From contig SEEY01000145.1 in NCBI GenBank assembly GCA_004211235.1, positions 1 through 8,968 of the forward strand: a stretch of 8,968 nucleotides of DNA, given 5' to 3'. Source of the DNA: Rubrivivax sp. (lineage in GTDB: Bacteria; Pseudomonadota; Gammaproteobacteria; Burkholderiales; Burkholderiaceae). Positions 1-6,165 of this stretch are shown here, piece after piece (within the stretch, counting starts at the first letter, position 1; every line of letters begins with the position of its first letter). Under the pieces are notes generated by a model. The model had not been told where the DNA came from, ran no database searches, and saw nothing but the letters and a program-made list of their open reading frames with translations. The translations under genes were made by a program, and so were the position numbers.

Positions 1-125
1 TGGGGCGGAGCCGACCGACGACCGTTCGCGGCCATTGCTCCAAAAGGCGCTGAAATGGCAGCGCCGACGCATCTGTGAATATGTCTGACCAGCTGAGCTT
101 TGACATTGCCATTCAACGTGTTGTC

Positions 126-149
126 GGCAGATCGTTAACGATTACTGCC
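126..149. promoter_or_regulatory. Palindrome upstream of the small hypothetical gene
   Basis: The core ATCGTTAACGAT (131-142) is a perfect 12-bp palindrome. It is extended by GGCAG (126-130) on the left and CTGCC (145-149) on the right, with a 2-base TA offset. A TTGACA hexamer identical to the sigma-70 -35 consensus lies upstream at 100-105, but no convincing -10 is found at 16-18 bp spacing. The position, 12 bp before the ATG at 162, fits an operator or a hairpin in the 5' leader. Its function is inferred from symmetry and location only. Confidence 0.35.
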
Positions 150-161
150 TAAGATTTGAGC

Positions 162-470
162 ATGCGACCATACCGCACTGCCACCGCTGCCGAAAGGGAT
201 GCCCGCAAGGAGAAGCGACGTGCGGGGGCCGGAAATGATGAGCCCGTGCCTGGCCCGGACAGCCGCGACGACCACAGGCAGCCGTTCGATTGGACCTTTG
301 CATGCGGCGGCGTCACCTGGGCCTTGCACTTCGAGCCGAGCCCCAGAGACGTGCGGCAATGGCGGGTCTGGCGGGACGGGCAGCCGTGGATGTGCGCCGG
401 GCTGGAGCGCGTCTGGCGGACGATGCAGAAGGAAATGAGCCCTGCTCTGGGCCGCAGGCATTGGCGTTAG
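162..470 (+). CDS. Small tryptophan-rich hypothetical protein
   Basis: This frame encodes 102 residues from the ATG at 162; a TTG two codons upstream (156) is an alternative start. No strong Shine-Dalgarno is visible before either. The N-terminal 40 residues are charged and low in complexity (many Arg, Asp, Glu, Lys) and look disordered. The C-terminal 60 residues look like a compact domain with seven tryptophans (W44, W53, W67, W70, W76, W85, W101) and end in a basic tail, GRRHWR. There is no signal peptide or membrane segment, so a cytoplasmic protein is likely. The regular spacing of Trp and charged residues and the GC-rich third positions argue that it is real rather than a shadow. I do not recognise the family and assign no function. 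It is convergent with the esterase, 92 bp away. Confidence 0.6.
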   Translation: MRPYRTATAAERDARKEKRRAGAGNDEPVPGPDSRDDHRQPFDWTFACGGVTWALHFEPSPRDVRQWRVWRDGQPWMCAGLERVWRTMQKEMSPALGRRHWR

Positions 471-562
471 GCCGTCGCCCGACGAACTGAGCCTGCCCCG
501 CCAAAGCGGCCCGTCGTGCACCCCTCCCTGAACCTCATGCGGCCCTCGCAGGCTTGATGAAC

Positions 563-1543
563 TCAGGCGCCGCCGCGAGCCGGCACCGGCGCCCCGAACT
601 GCTTCTCTGCAAAGCGCCACACCATGCGCGACGCGTCCGGTCCGTTGGCGTCGCTGAAGCGCTGCTGCGCCGCGCCGCCGCTCCAGGCGTGGCCCAGGCG
701 GCCGACCTGCACGAGCGTGGCCACCAGTTCACGCGAGCGCTTGAAGTGCGTCACTGTCACGGGGTAGCGCTTGCCGCGCTGCTGCGCCAGCGGCGCGCCC
801 TCGCGGGCCCCGCCCGCTTGTGACCACATCTGCACCGCCGCATCGGCATTGCGGGCGGAGACGACGCCGTCGTCCTCGCCGTGGATCACCATCAACGGCG
901 GCAGGGCCTGGGCGGCGTCGGCAGTCGCGGGCAGTGCATCCGGCAGGTGCCGACCGCGCATCGCCCCGACCGCCGAGGCCGTTGAATGCGCCGCTCCGGG
1001 CGGCACGCCGGAGTGCATCGCCAGCGCCTTGAAGCGTTGCGGGTAGTGCGTGGCCAGCAGCGCGGCCATGCTGGCGCCGGCCGACAACCCGGCCACCGCC
1101 GTGCGCTCGCGGTCGGCCGCGTAGAGGATGCTGACCTGCTCGATGGCGCGCATGATCCACGCGGCCTCGGCGAGTGCAACGCCGCTGCGCGTGTCGAACC
1201 AGTTCCAGCAGCCCTGTGCATTGGCCAGCCGCGGCTGCTCGGGGTAGAGCACGAGGAAGCGCTCGCGCGCCGCCAGCTGGTTCATGCGCGTGCTGGCGGC
1301 AAAGCTTTTGGCGTCCTGGTGGCAGCCGTGCAGCATCACCATCAGCGGCAGCTTCTCGCCGAAACGCACGCCGGCCGGGCGGAAGAGCCAGTAGCGGCGC
1401 GGGCCGGCGGTCGTCATCACGCTGCCCATCAGCCAGCTGCCCTCGCCTGCCGGTGGCTTGCGGCGCTCACGCAGCGGCCGGGTGGCACTGCGCAGCAGCG
1501 CAGCCTGGCGGTTCAGCAACGATGCCCACGAAACCTGCTTCAT
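563..1543 (-). CDS. PHB depolymerase-family esterase (alpha/beta hydrolase)
   Basis: The 326-residue protein has the layout of the PHB depolymerase/LpqC esterase family: serine hydrolases that cleave ester bonds in short-chain polyhydroxyalkanoates, feruloyl or acetyl esters. An LHGCHQ oxyanion-hole segment lies at 71-76. The nucleophile elbow GLSAG is at 152-156, with S154 the predicted nucleophile. The acid is probably D225 in HGEDDGVV (221-228), and the base is H285 in GHAWSGG (284-290). The N-terminus (about 1-38) is basic and amphipathic without a secretion signal, so the enzyme is probably intracellular; the true substrate cannot be read from sequence. The ribosome binding site before the ATG at 1543 is weak, and an internal start near residue 40 is possible. 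It follows the DUF2789 gene on the same strand after 39 bp and may be co-transcribed with it. Confidence 0.9.
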   Translation of the reverse strand: MKQVSWASLLNRQAALLRSATRPLRERRKPPAGEGSWLMGSVMTTAGPRRYWLFRPAGVRFGEKLPLMVMLHGCHQDAKSFAASTRMNQLAARERFLVLYPEQPRLANAQGCWNWFDTRSGVALAEAAWIMRAIEQVSILYAADRERTAVAGLSAGASMAALLATHYPQRFKALAMHSGVPPGAAHSTASAVGAMRGRHLPDALPATADAAQALPPLMVIHGEDDGVVSARNADAAVQMWSQAGGAREGAPLAQQRGKRYPVTVTHFKRSRELVATLVQVGRLGHAWSGGAAQQRFSDANGPDASRMVWRFAEKQFGAPVPARGGA

Positions 1544-1582
1544 CGACGCGGCGTCCGCAGGCGAGCGCGGGCTATTCGCTGA

Positions 1583-1888
1583 TCACTGGCACTCGGGATG
1601 ACCCGGCTCCTTGGTGCAGTCCACCTGCTCCAGCTGGGACGGCTCCGGGTGCTCCCGCAACGCGACGTTCAACTGGTCGATGGCGACGCACCAGTCGCCA
1701 TCGTCCTGGTGCCACTGCTCACGAAGGAAGGCCACCTGGCTGGCATTCCAGAACGGCGCCTCGGACAGGTTGAGCGTCTGCGGCAGGGGCCGGTTGCGGT
1801 TGATGAACGCCTTGATCTCGTCGGGCGAGTCCGGCAGGCCGAGCTGCGTGAAAAGGTCGTCCAGATCGTGGTGAGTCGTGGTGTCCAT
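1583..1888 (-). CDS. DUF2789 family protein
   Basis: This 101-residue acidic protein matches the DUF2789 pattern I know from proteobacteria. It has an N-terminal MDTxxH start and a DLFxQLGLP segment (11-19), followed by a RPLPQ turn (33-37). Next come LSEAPFW (41-47) and a C-terminal FLREQW...DWCVAIDQLN helix region (54-74). The family has no established biochemical function. The start is well supported by AGGAG (1894-1898, minus strand) five bases before the ATG. The tail after residue 80 carries two cysteines (C91, C100) in a short Pro/Glu-rich extension beyond the conserved part. No signal peptide or membrane helix is present. It is the first gene of a likely two-gene unit with the downstream esterase and is transcribed divergently from the TonB-dependent receptor. 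Confidence 0.85.
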   Translation of the reverse strand: MDTTTHHDLDDLFTQLGLPDSPDEIKAFINRNRPLPQTLNLSEAPFWNASQVAFLREQWHQDDGDWCVAIDQLNVALREHPEPSQLEQVDCTKEPGHPECQ

Positions 1889-2135
1889 GCGGGCTCCTGG
1901 TTGAGGCCTGTTGCAGCCACCTTGACCTTAGGGCGGCAACGCCGGTGGCCGTGTCAGCCAAGGTCGCATTCCGGTTCGGCGCTCCTGAGAAACCCCCGTG
2001 GCGCCACGCGCACGGCTTCTGAAATCGACATAGATGCGGGCGAATAAGTGATATCTGAGGGTTGCAGCCGCTCCCTACGATCCCGCTCGCCGGCCCCTCA
2101 GAGGGCCGCGTTCATACACATCACCCGGAGACATG
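1889..2135. promoter_or_regulatory. Divergent intergenic region with leader hairpin
   Basis: This gap must carry the promoters of the DUF2789/esterase pair and of the receptor. On the plus strand a weak sigma-70-like candidate is TCGACA (2025-2030) and TGATAT (2049-2054) with 18-bp spacing; the -10 match is poor. An inverted repeat, CGGCCC (2091-2096) and GGGCCG (2103-2108) with a 6-base loop, lies in the presumed receptor leader, 18 bases before its ribosome binding site. No Fur-box-like or LacI-type operator was recognised. Confidence 0.35.
2127..2130 (+). promoter_or_regulatory. Ribosome binding site deciding the receptor start
   Basis: GGAG at 2127-2130 is followed by two tandem ATG codons at 2133 and 2136. 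The first is only 2 bases from the site, too close for efficient initiation. The second is 5 bases away, so 2136 is the preferred start. Confidence 0.6.
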
Positions 2136-4772
2136 ATGCGCAAGAGCCCCTTCACCCCGACCCGCCTGTGCCTGCTGATGCAGGCCGCCCTGATGCTGCC
2201 CGCCGCCGCCCAGACGGCGCCGAATGACAGCGATGCCAGCAAGCTGGAGACGGTCGTCGTCAGCGGCATCCGCGCTGCAGCGCGCAAGGCGCTGGACACC
2301 AAGGAAACGTCCAACAGCATGATCGAGGTGATCGCCTCGGAGGACATCGGCAAGCTGCCCGACACGACCATCGCCGAGTCGCTGGCGCGCCTGCCCGGCC
2401 TGTCCGCCGGCAGCGACCGTGGCAACGCCAGCCAGATCGTCGCCCGCGGCCTGGGCCCGCGCTTCGTCGGCGCGACGATGAACGGCCGTGAATTCGCGTC
2501 ATCTGAACCCGACCGCGCGGTGCGCTTCGAGATGTTCCCGGCCGAATCGGTGTCGGGGGCCACCGTCTACAAGACCCAGTCGGCCGAGATCGTCGAAGGC
2601 GGCATCGCCACCAGCATCGACCTGCAGACCGTCTCGCCGCTGGCCTGGCGCGAGCGCACGCTGTCGCTGAAGGCGGACGCCCTCTACTACCAGCTCGGCA
2701 ACAAGATCGAAGGCGCCAAGAAGGTCGCGCCGCGCCTGGGCGGCATCTATGTCGACCAGTTCGGCAACCGCACGCTGGGCGTGGCGCTGGCCTTCAGCTA
2801 TTACGACCAGCCCTCGCTGGAGGACCGCGTCGACAACTGGGGCTTCAATGAAGACCACTCCGCCGACGTGACCGGCGACGGCAAGGTCGACAAGACGCCG
2901 TGGGGCTTCCAGAACGGCGTCAAGAAGGGCACCAACAAGCGCGGCAGCATGCTCGGCAAGATCGAGTTCCGGCCCAACAAGGACACGTCCTTCACGGCCG
3001 ACGTCTACGGCGCCCGCTCCAACATCTACGAGCCGACGCTGGTGCATGTGGAAGGCAACGTCGGCAACTGGGACGGCTGGCAGAGCGGCAACTACAGCAA
3101 GGTCACGACCGACAACGGCTACGTGACCGGCGCGACGGTGTCGGGTGTGAACCTGGACAACCTGAACGCGCGCTGGAAGCAGAACATGCGCAACTTCGCC
3201 GCCGGTCTGAACGGCAAGTTCAAGCTGGACGACTGGAGCTTCGAGGCCGACGCCGCCCATTCCACCGCGGCCCGCGACACCGCCTGGTCGGCCGTGCAGA
3301 TGAACATGCTGCAGGCCGGCAGCGTGAACTGGAGCTTCCCGAAGGACGGCTGGATGACCTACGGCTTCAGCCTGGACACCGGCAACCCGGCCAACTTCTC
3401 CACCAGCGTCGCCGAGCAATGGGGCCCGACCTACGTCGGCAAGCTCGATGACAAGCTGGACTCGCAGCAGCTCAATGCCAGCCGCTCCGTGAAGTGGGGC
3501 GACATCAACAAGATCAAGTTCGGCCTGCGCGCCACGCAGCGCGAGAAGTCTTACGAGCAGGTCTCGTGGAACTACGCGGCGGGCGCCACCATCCCGACCA
3601 GCGCCTTCCAGCGCGTCAAGGTCGACGGCCGCCCGGACTTCATCGAGTTCAACAGCAGCTTCGACGATGCCGTCACGAAGTACTTCGGCGCCGCCGCGCT
3701 GAGCCCCGCCGGCCGCAGCGCCACCAACGCCGACCTGGTGCAGAACAACTGGCGCGCCGCCGAGAAGAACACCGCCGCCTTCGTGCAGGCCGACCTGAAC
3801 GGCAGCACCTTCGGCGACCTGAACTACCGCGGCAACCTCGGCCTGCGCGCCGTGCACAGCAGCCAGACCGGCTACGGCATGGAGCAGCTCAACGGCGGCG
3901 CGCCCACCGGCGTCTCCAGCGGCACCAGCTACACGCGCTTCCTGCCCAGCCTGAACCTCATCCTCAGCCTGGATGCGGACGACGTGAACCAGCTGCGCTT
4001 CGGTGTGTCGCGCGCCATGGCCCGCGCGCCGCTGGACGTGATGAACGCGGCCCACACCGTGAGCGTCGACCCCAACGGCGTCAACCCCACCACCGTGTCG
4101 GGCGGCAACCCGCTGCTCAAGCCGATGATGGCCAGCCAGGTGGACCTGACCTTCCAGCGCTACTTCGACAAGGACAGCCTCGTCTCCGTCGGCCTGTTCT
4201 ACAAGAAGGTCAGCGACTACATCGGCATCGCCTCGGTGGCCGGCACCTTCAACGGCAAGGCGGCCTTCTACACACAGCAGGTCAACCGCGACGGCGGCAA
4301 CGTGCAGGGCGTGGAGCTGGTCTACCAGCAGGCCTTCACCAAGCTGCCGGCCCCGTGGAACGGCCTGGGCGTGATGGCCAACTACACCTACACCGACAGC
4401 AACATCAAGGAGAACGCGGACCGCAGCGGCGGCACGTTCAACCCCATCGCCACCAACGGCCTGATGAAGAGCAACAGCGGCTTCACCCTCTGGTACGCGG
4501 CGCACGGCTTCGAGGCGCGCCTCGCGGCCAACCACCACTCGGCGTACAACCGCGCGCCGACGTGGGACTCGACGGCCTTCCAGCTCAACGGCGCCGAGAC
4601 CTGGGTGTCGGCCAACGTGTCGCAGCAGATCGGCGAGCATGTGCAGCTGCGCCTGGGTGTCGAGAACGCGACCAACCAGCGCGTCACCTACACCGACCCG
4701 ACCACGCCGCTGCGCCAGAGCAACTTCCAGTTCGGGCGGCGCTTCAACGTCGGCGTGACCTACAAGCTGTGA
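2136..4772 (+). CDS. TonB-dependent receptor (Xanthomonas/Caulobacter type)
   Basis: This 878-residue outer-membrane protein has a signal peptide: a basic start, then a hydrophobic stretch to the PAAAQ cleavage region near residue 26. A TonB-box-like segment, ETVVVSGIR, follows at about 38-46. The plug spans roughly 55-170 with family hallmarks: EDIGKLPDTTIAESLARLPG, a VARGLGPRF segment, a MNGREF loop, and VYKTQSAEIVEGG leading to SIDLQTVSPL. The rest is a beta-barrel with alternating residues, ending in the assembly signal FNVGVTYKL. The pattern fits the TonB-Xanth-Caul family, which imports oligosaccharides and other large nutrients with TonB-ExbBD energy. The substrate is not evident, since no sugar-utilisation genes or transcription regulator lie nearby. 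An aspartate-rich loop, DVTGDGKVDK (about 244-253), resembles a calcium-binding loop. Length and frame are intact. Confidence 0.95.
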   Translation: MRKSPFTPTRLCLLMQAALMLPAAAQTAPNDSDASKLETVVVSGIRAAARKALDTKETSNSMIEVIASEDIGKLPDTTIAESLARLPGLSAGSDRGNASQIVARGLGPRFVGATMNGREFASSEPDRAVRFEMFPAESVSGATVYKTQSAEIVEGGIATSIDLQTVSPLAWRERTLSLKADALYYQLGNKIEGAKKVAPRLGGIYVDQFGNRTLGVALAFSYYDQPSLEDRVDNWGFNEDHSADVTGDGKVDKTPWGFQNGVKKGTNKRGSMLGKIEFRPNKDTSFTADVYGARSNIYEPTLVHVEGNVGNWDGWQSGNYSKVTTDNGYVTGATVSGVNLDNLNARWKQNMRNFAAGLNGKFKLDDWSFEADAAHSTAARDTAWSAVQMNMLQAGSVNWSFPKDGWMTYGFSLDTGNPANFSTSVAEQWGPTYVGKLDDKLDSQQLNASRSVKWGDINKIKFGLRATQREKSYEQVSWNYAAGATIPTSAFQRVKVDGRPDFIEFNSSFDDAVTKYFGAAALSPAGRSATNADLVQNNWRAAEKNTAAFVQADLNGSTFGDLNYRGNLGLRAVHSSQTGYGMEQLNGGAPTGVSSGTSYTRFLPSLNLILSLDADDVNQLRFGVSRAMARAPLDVMNAAHTVSVDPNGVNPTTVSGGNPLLKPMMASQVDLTFQRYFDKDSLVSVGLFYKKVSDYIGIASVAGTFNGKAAFYTQQVNRDGGNVQGVELVYQQAFTKLPAPWNGLGVMANYTYTDSNIKENADRSGGTFNPIATNGLMKSNSGFTLWYAAHGFEARLAANHHSAYNRAPTWDSTAFQLNGAETWVSANVSQQIGEHVQLRLGVENATNQRVTYTDPTTPLRQSNFQFGRRFNVGVTYKL

Positions 4773-4795
4773 CCGCGCAGCGATCCAGCTGAACT

Positions 4796-4822
4796 GACGG
4801 GGCCCACGGGCCCCGTCTTCGC
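4796..4822. terminator. GC-rich hairpin between convergent genes
   Basis: GACGGGGCCC (4796-4805) and GGGCCCCGTC (4808-4817) are perfect complements, giving a stem of about 9 bp with a 4-base loop. The hairpin starts 23 bases after the receptor stop and 7 bases beyond the stop of the minus-strand gene ending at 4824. The sequence after it on the plus strand (TTCGCTTC) is only mildly T-rich, and there is no T-run on the other side. It could end transcription from both directions, with weak intrinsic strength. Confidence 0.6.
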
Positions 4823-4823
4823 T

Positions 4824-5117
4824 TCAGCCGCGGCTCCAGCGGCTGGGCACGGCCCAGAAGATCAGCAGCGCCATCAGGGCCATGCCGGCGAGTGCCTGGG
4901 GCGCGTCGCCCTGGGTGCCCAGCAGCAGCGCGGCGCCACAGGCGGCGAGGCTGATGGCCAACCACTGCAGCTGCCGTACCCGCCGGGCGCGGCGGCGCGG
5001 TGCGGGCGGCGGCAGCGCCGCCATGACGCGCAGGCTGAAGCCGGCGTCATCCGGCTCGGCCGCCTCGTCCAGTTGCCGCCGCAGTGCGGCGTCGAAGGGG
5101 TCGTCGTCGTGATTCAT
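4824..5117 (-). CDS. Small membrane protein, putative anti-sigma partner
   Basis: The 97-residue product has an acidic N-terminal part (1-28) and a short FSLRVMAALP segment (27-36), then a Pro/Arg linker (37-48). Two hydrophobic segments follow at about 51-68 and 75-91, with a short basic tail. Its ATG (5115-5117) overlaps the sigma-factor stop (5114-5116) as ATGA, which implies translational coupling. A frame extending further upstream exists but runs inside the sigma gene and looks non-coding there. Genes directly downstream of ECF sigma factors commonly encode membrane-anchored anti-sigma factors, and this position suggests that role. However, the protein is short and has no zinc-binding HxxxCxxC motif, so the function is inference. 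It is the last gene before the hairpin at 4796-4817. Confidence 0.75.
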   Translation of the reverse strand: MNHDDDPFDAALRRQLDEAAEPDDAGFSLRVMAALPPPAPRRRARRVRQLQWLAISLAACGAALLLGTQGDAPQALAGMALMALLIFWAVPSRWSRG

Positions 5118-5665
5118 GGTGTGGGTTCCCATGCAGCAAGTTGCGCGCGCAGGCGCGCCTTGGCGCGCAGCACCTGGGTCTTGACCGTGCCGAGCGGCCA
5201 GCCGAGCACCAGGGCGGCTTCGGCGTGGCTGAGATCGGCGCCGTAGCACAGCAGCAGCGCGTGGCGCTGCGCGTCGCTCAAGGCCGCCAGCGCGCGGTCG
5301 AGGTCGATGCGCCAGTCGGCGCCGGGAGCGAAGTCGCTGTCGGCGCCGAGGTCCGGCGAGTCAGCGTCCGCCAGCGGCAGTGCCGGCCGTTCGGCGGACA
5401 GCGCCGAGTAGGCCAGCCGTGTCAGCCAGGTGCGAAAGCGCGCCTCGCCGCGGAACTGGGGCAGCGCCCGCCAGGCCCGCACGAAGGCCTCCTGCGTGAG
5501 GTCGTCGGCGCGGCCCTGGTCACCCCGGCAGACGCGGCCGAGCAGCTTGCGCAGATAGCCCTGGTGGGCCTGCACCAGCGATGCAAAGGCGCTGCGGTCA
5601 CCGGCGGCCGCGCGGGCCACCAGCCGGACCTCGTCGGCCCGCGCCGCATCGGCAGAAACGGTCAC
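5114..5665 (-). CDS. ECF-type RNA polymerase sigma factor
   Basis: From the GTG at 5665 the protein has 183 residues, normal for an ECF sigma factor. Region 2 covers about 11-90. It includes the core-binding helix ADDLTQEAFVRAW (53-65) and FRTWLTRLAYSAL (77-89), which reads the -10 element. A 30-residue linker rich in Asp, Ala and Pro follows. Region 4 (about 120-178) contains LSDAQRHALLLCY and the helix-turn-helix SHAEAALVLGWPLGTVKTQV (146-165), which binds the -35 element. The frame stays open upstream to 5755, but that part lies inside the DUF6249 gene. The GTG overlaps the DUF6249 stop as GTGA, so coupled translation from this start is preferred; there is no strong ribosome binding site of its own. 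It probably directs RNA polymerase to an envelope-related regulon, which cannot be identified here. Confidence 0.93.
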   Translation of the reverse strand: MTVSADAARADEVRLVARAAAGDRSAFASLVQAHQGYLRKLLGRVCRGDQGRADDLTQEAFVRAWRALPQFRGEARFRTWLTRLAYSALSAERPALPLADADSPDLGADSDFAPGADWRIDLDRALAALSDAQRHALLLCYGADLSHAEAALVLGWPLGTVKTQVLRAKARLRAQLAAWEPTP

Positions 5666-6069
5666 GGCCGCGGCGGCTGCTTGCGGTCGACGGTCCAGTA
5701 CAGCGCCAGACCCAGCCCGAGGAACAGCGGCAGCAGGCCGATGGTCCAGAGCCACGAACCCGGGCTCATCACGGCGAACATGCCCATCAGGCCGAAGCCG
5801 ATGCCGATGTTGATGAGCGCCGGCAGCAGCATGCGGTTGGGGCTGGGCGGCTCGCGGCGGGCACGATCCCAGCCGCTGTCCTGCACGTCTGCGAGCAGTT
5901 CCGGCGGGATCGGCTGCCCGGCCCGCGCCAGCTCGCGGATGGTCTCGTGCCGCTGCCGTTCGCTGCTCGCCCTGGACAGGTAGTGCGACACGATGGCGAT
6001 GATGGGAATCAGCAACGCCAGGACGGGAATCAGCAGCGGCGCGACGGACTGGAAGTTCGCGAAGAACAT
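5662..6069 (-). CDS. DUF6249 family membrane protein
   Basis: This 135-residue protein has three predicted membrane segments (about 9-29, 82-101 and 105-125) and a cytosolic-looking loop between the first two. The loop holds the segment RHETIRELARAGQPIPPELL (40-59), which is typical of DUF6249 proteins as I know them; the family has no assigned biochemical function. The start at 6069 is chosen because GGAG (6075-6078, minus strand) lies five bases upstream. A longer frame to 6162 adds residues that look non-coding. The stop overlaps the GTG of the ECF sigma gene by four bases. Its place as the first gene of the sigma unit suggests a role in sensing or anchoring for that factor, but this is inference from context. 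Confidence 0.85.
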   Translation of the reverse strand: MFFANFQSVAPLLIPVLALLIPIIAIVSHYLSRASSERQRHETIRELARAGQPIPPELLADVQDSGWDRARREPPSPNRMLLPALINIGIGFGLMGMFAVMSPGSWLWTIGLLPLFLGLGLALYWTVDRKQPPRP

Positions 6070-6165
6070 GGCGGCTCCGGAGAAAACAGGTGGATGGTGT
6101 TCCTTGGAGCGGCGGGCGATGGCGTTTGGATTCAGGCCGCGCGAAATATTCGCCAGCCGCACCGG
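6070..6165 (-). promoter_or_regulatory. Gap between hybrid kinase and sigma unit
   Basis: These 96 bases separate the kinase stop from the DUF6249 start. They contain the DUF6249 ribosome binding site. No strong terminator hairpin or consensus promoter was seen, so read-through from the kinase gene is possible. A promoter of an alternative sigma class would not be recognisable by eye. Confidence 0.3.

Noticed and set aside
1..88. Open frames reaching the left edge that stop at 78 (frame 1) and 88 (frame 2), possible C-termini of an upstream gene.
   Set aside because: Both are under 30 residues, compete with each other, and show no recognisable motif.
147..472. GCCTAA (147-152) and GTTAGGC (466-472) flanking the small gene, resembling integron attC core sites.
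   Set aside because: The inner pairing boxes and the extended imperfect hairpin of an attC site are missing, and no integrase is in view.
496..515. A short inverted repeat CCGC/GCGG between the small gene and the esterase as a terminator.
   Set aside because: Only a 4-bp stem with no T-run; expected by chance in DNA this GC-rich.
1910..2069. Repeat of GTTGCAGCC at 1910-1918 and 2061-2069 in the divergent promoter region.
   Set aside because: A 9-base direct repeat of GC-rich sequence 151 bp apart is weak evidence for a shared regulator site without a third copy or symmetry.
2499..4640. A 713-residue open frame antisense to the receptor, and a 432-residue frame in the shifted plus frame (3494-4792).
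   Set aside because: Both are shadows of the receptor gene produced by its high GC content. Their products are Val/Gly/Ala/His-rich or Arg/Gln/Pro-rich with no domain, while the receptor frame is intact and clearly coding.
5666..5755. Upstream extension of the sigma-factor frame to 5755.
   Set aside because: It lies wholly inside the DUF6249 gene in another frame and adds non-sigma sequence. The GTG at 5665 overlapping the DUF6249 stop is the better start.
6081..6103. An ECF-like GGAAC -35 element on the minus strand (6099-6103) with a possible -10 near 6081-6085, suggesting autoregulation.
   Set aside because: The implied transcription start would fall at or past the ribosome binding site of DUF6249, leaving no usable leader, and the -10 match is poor.
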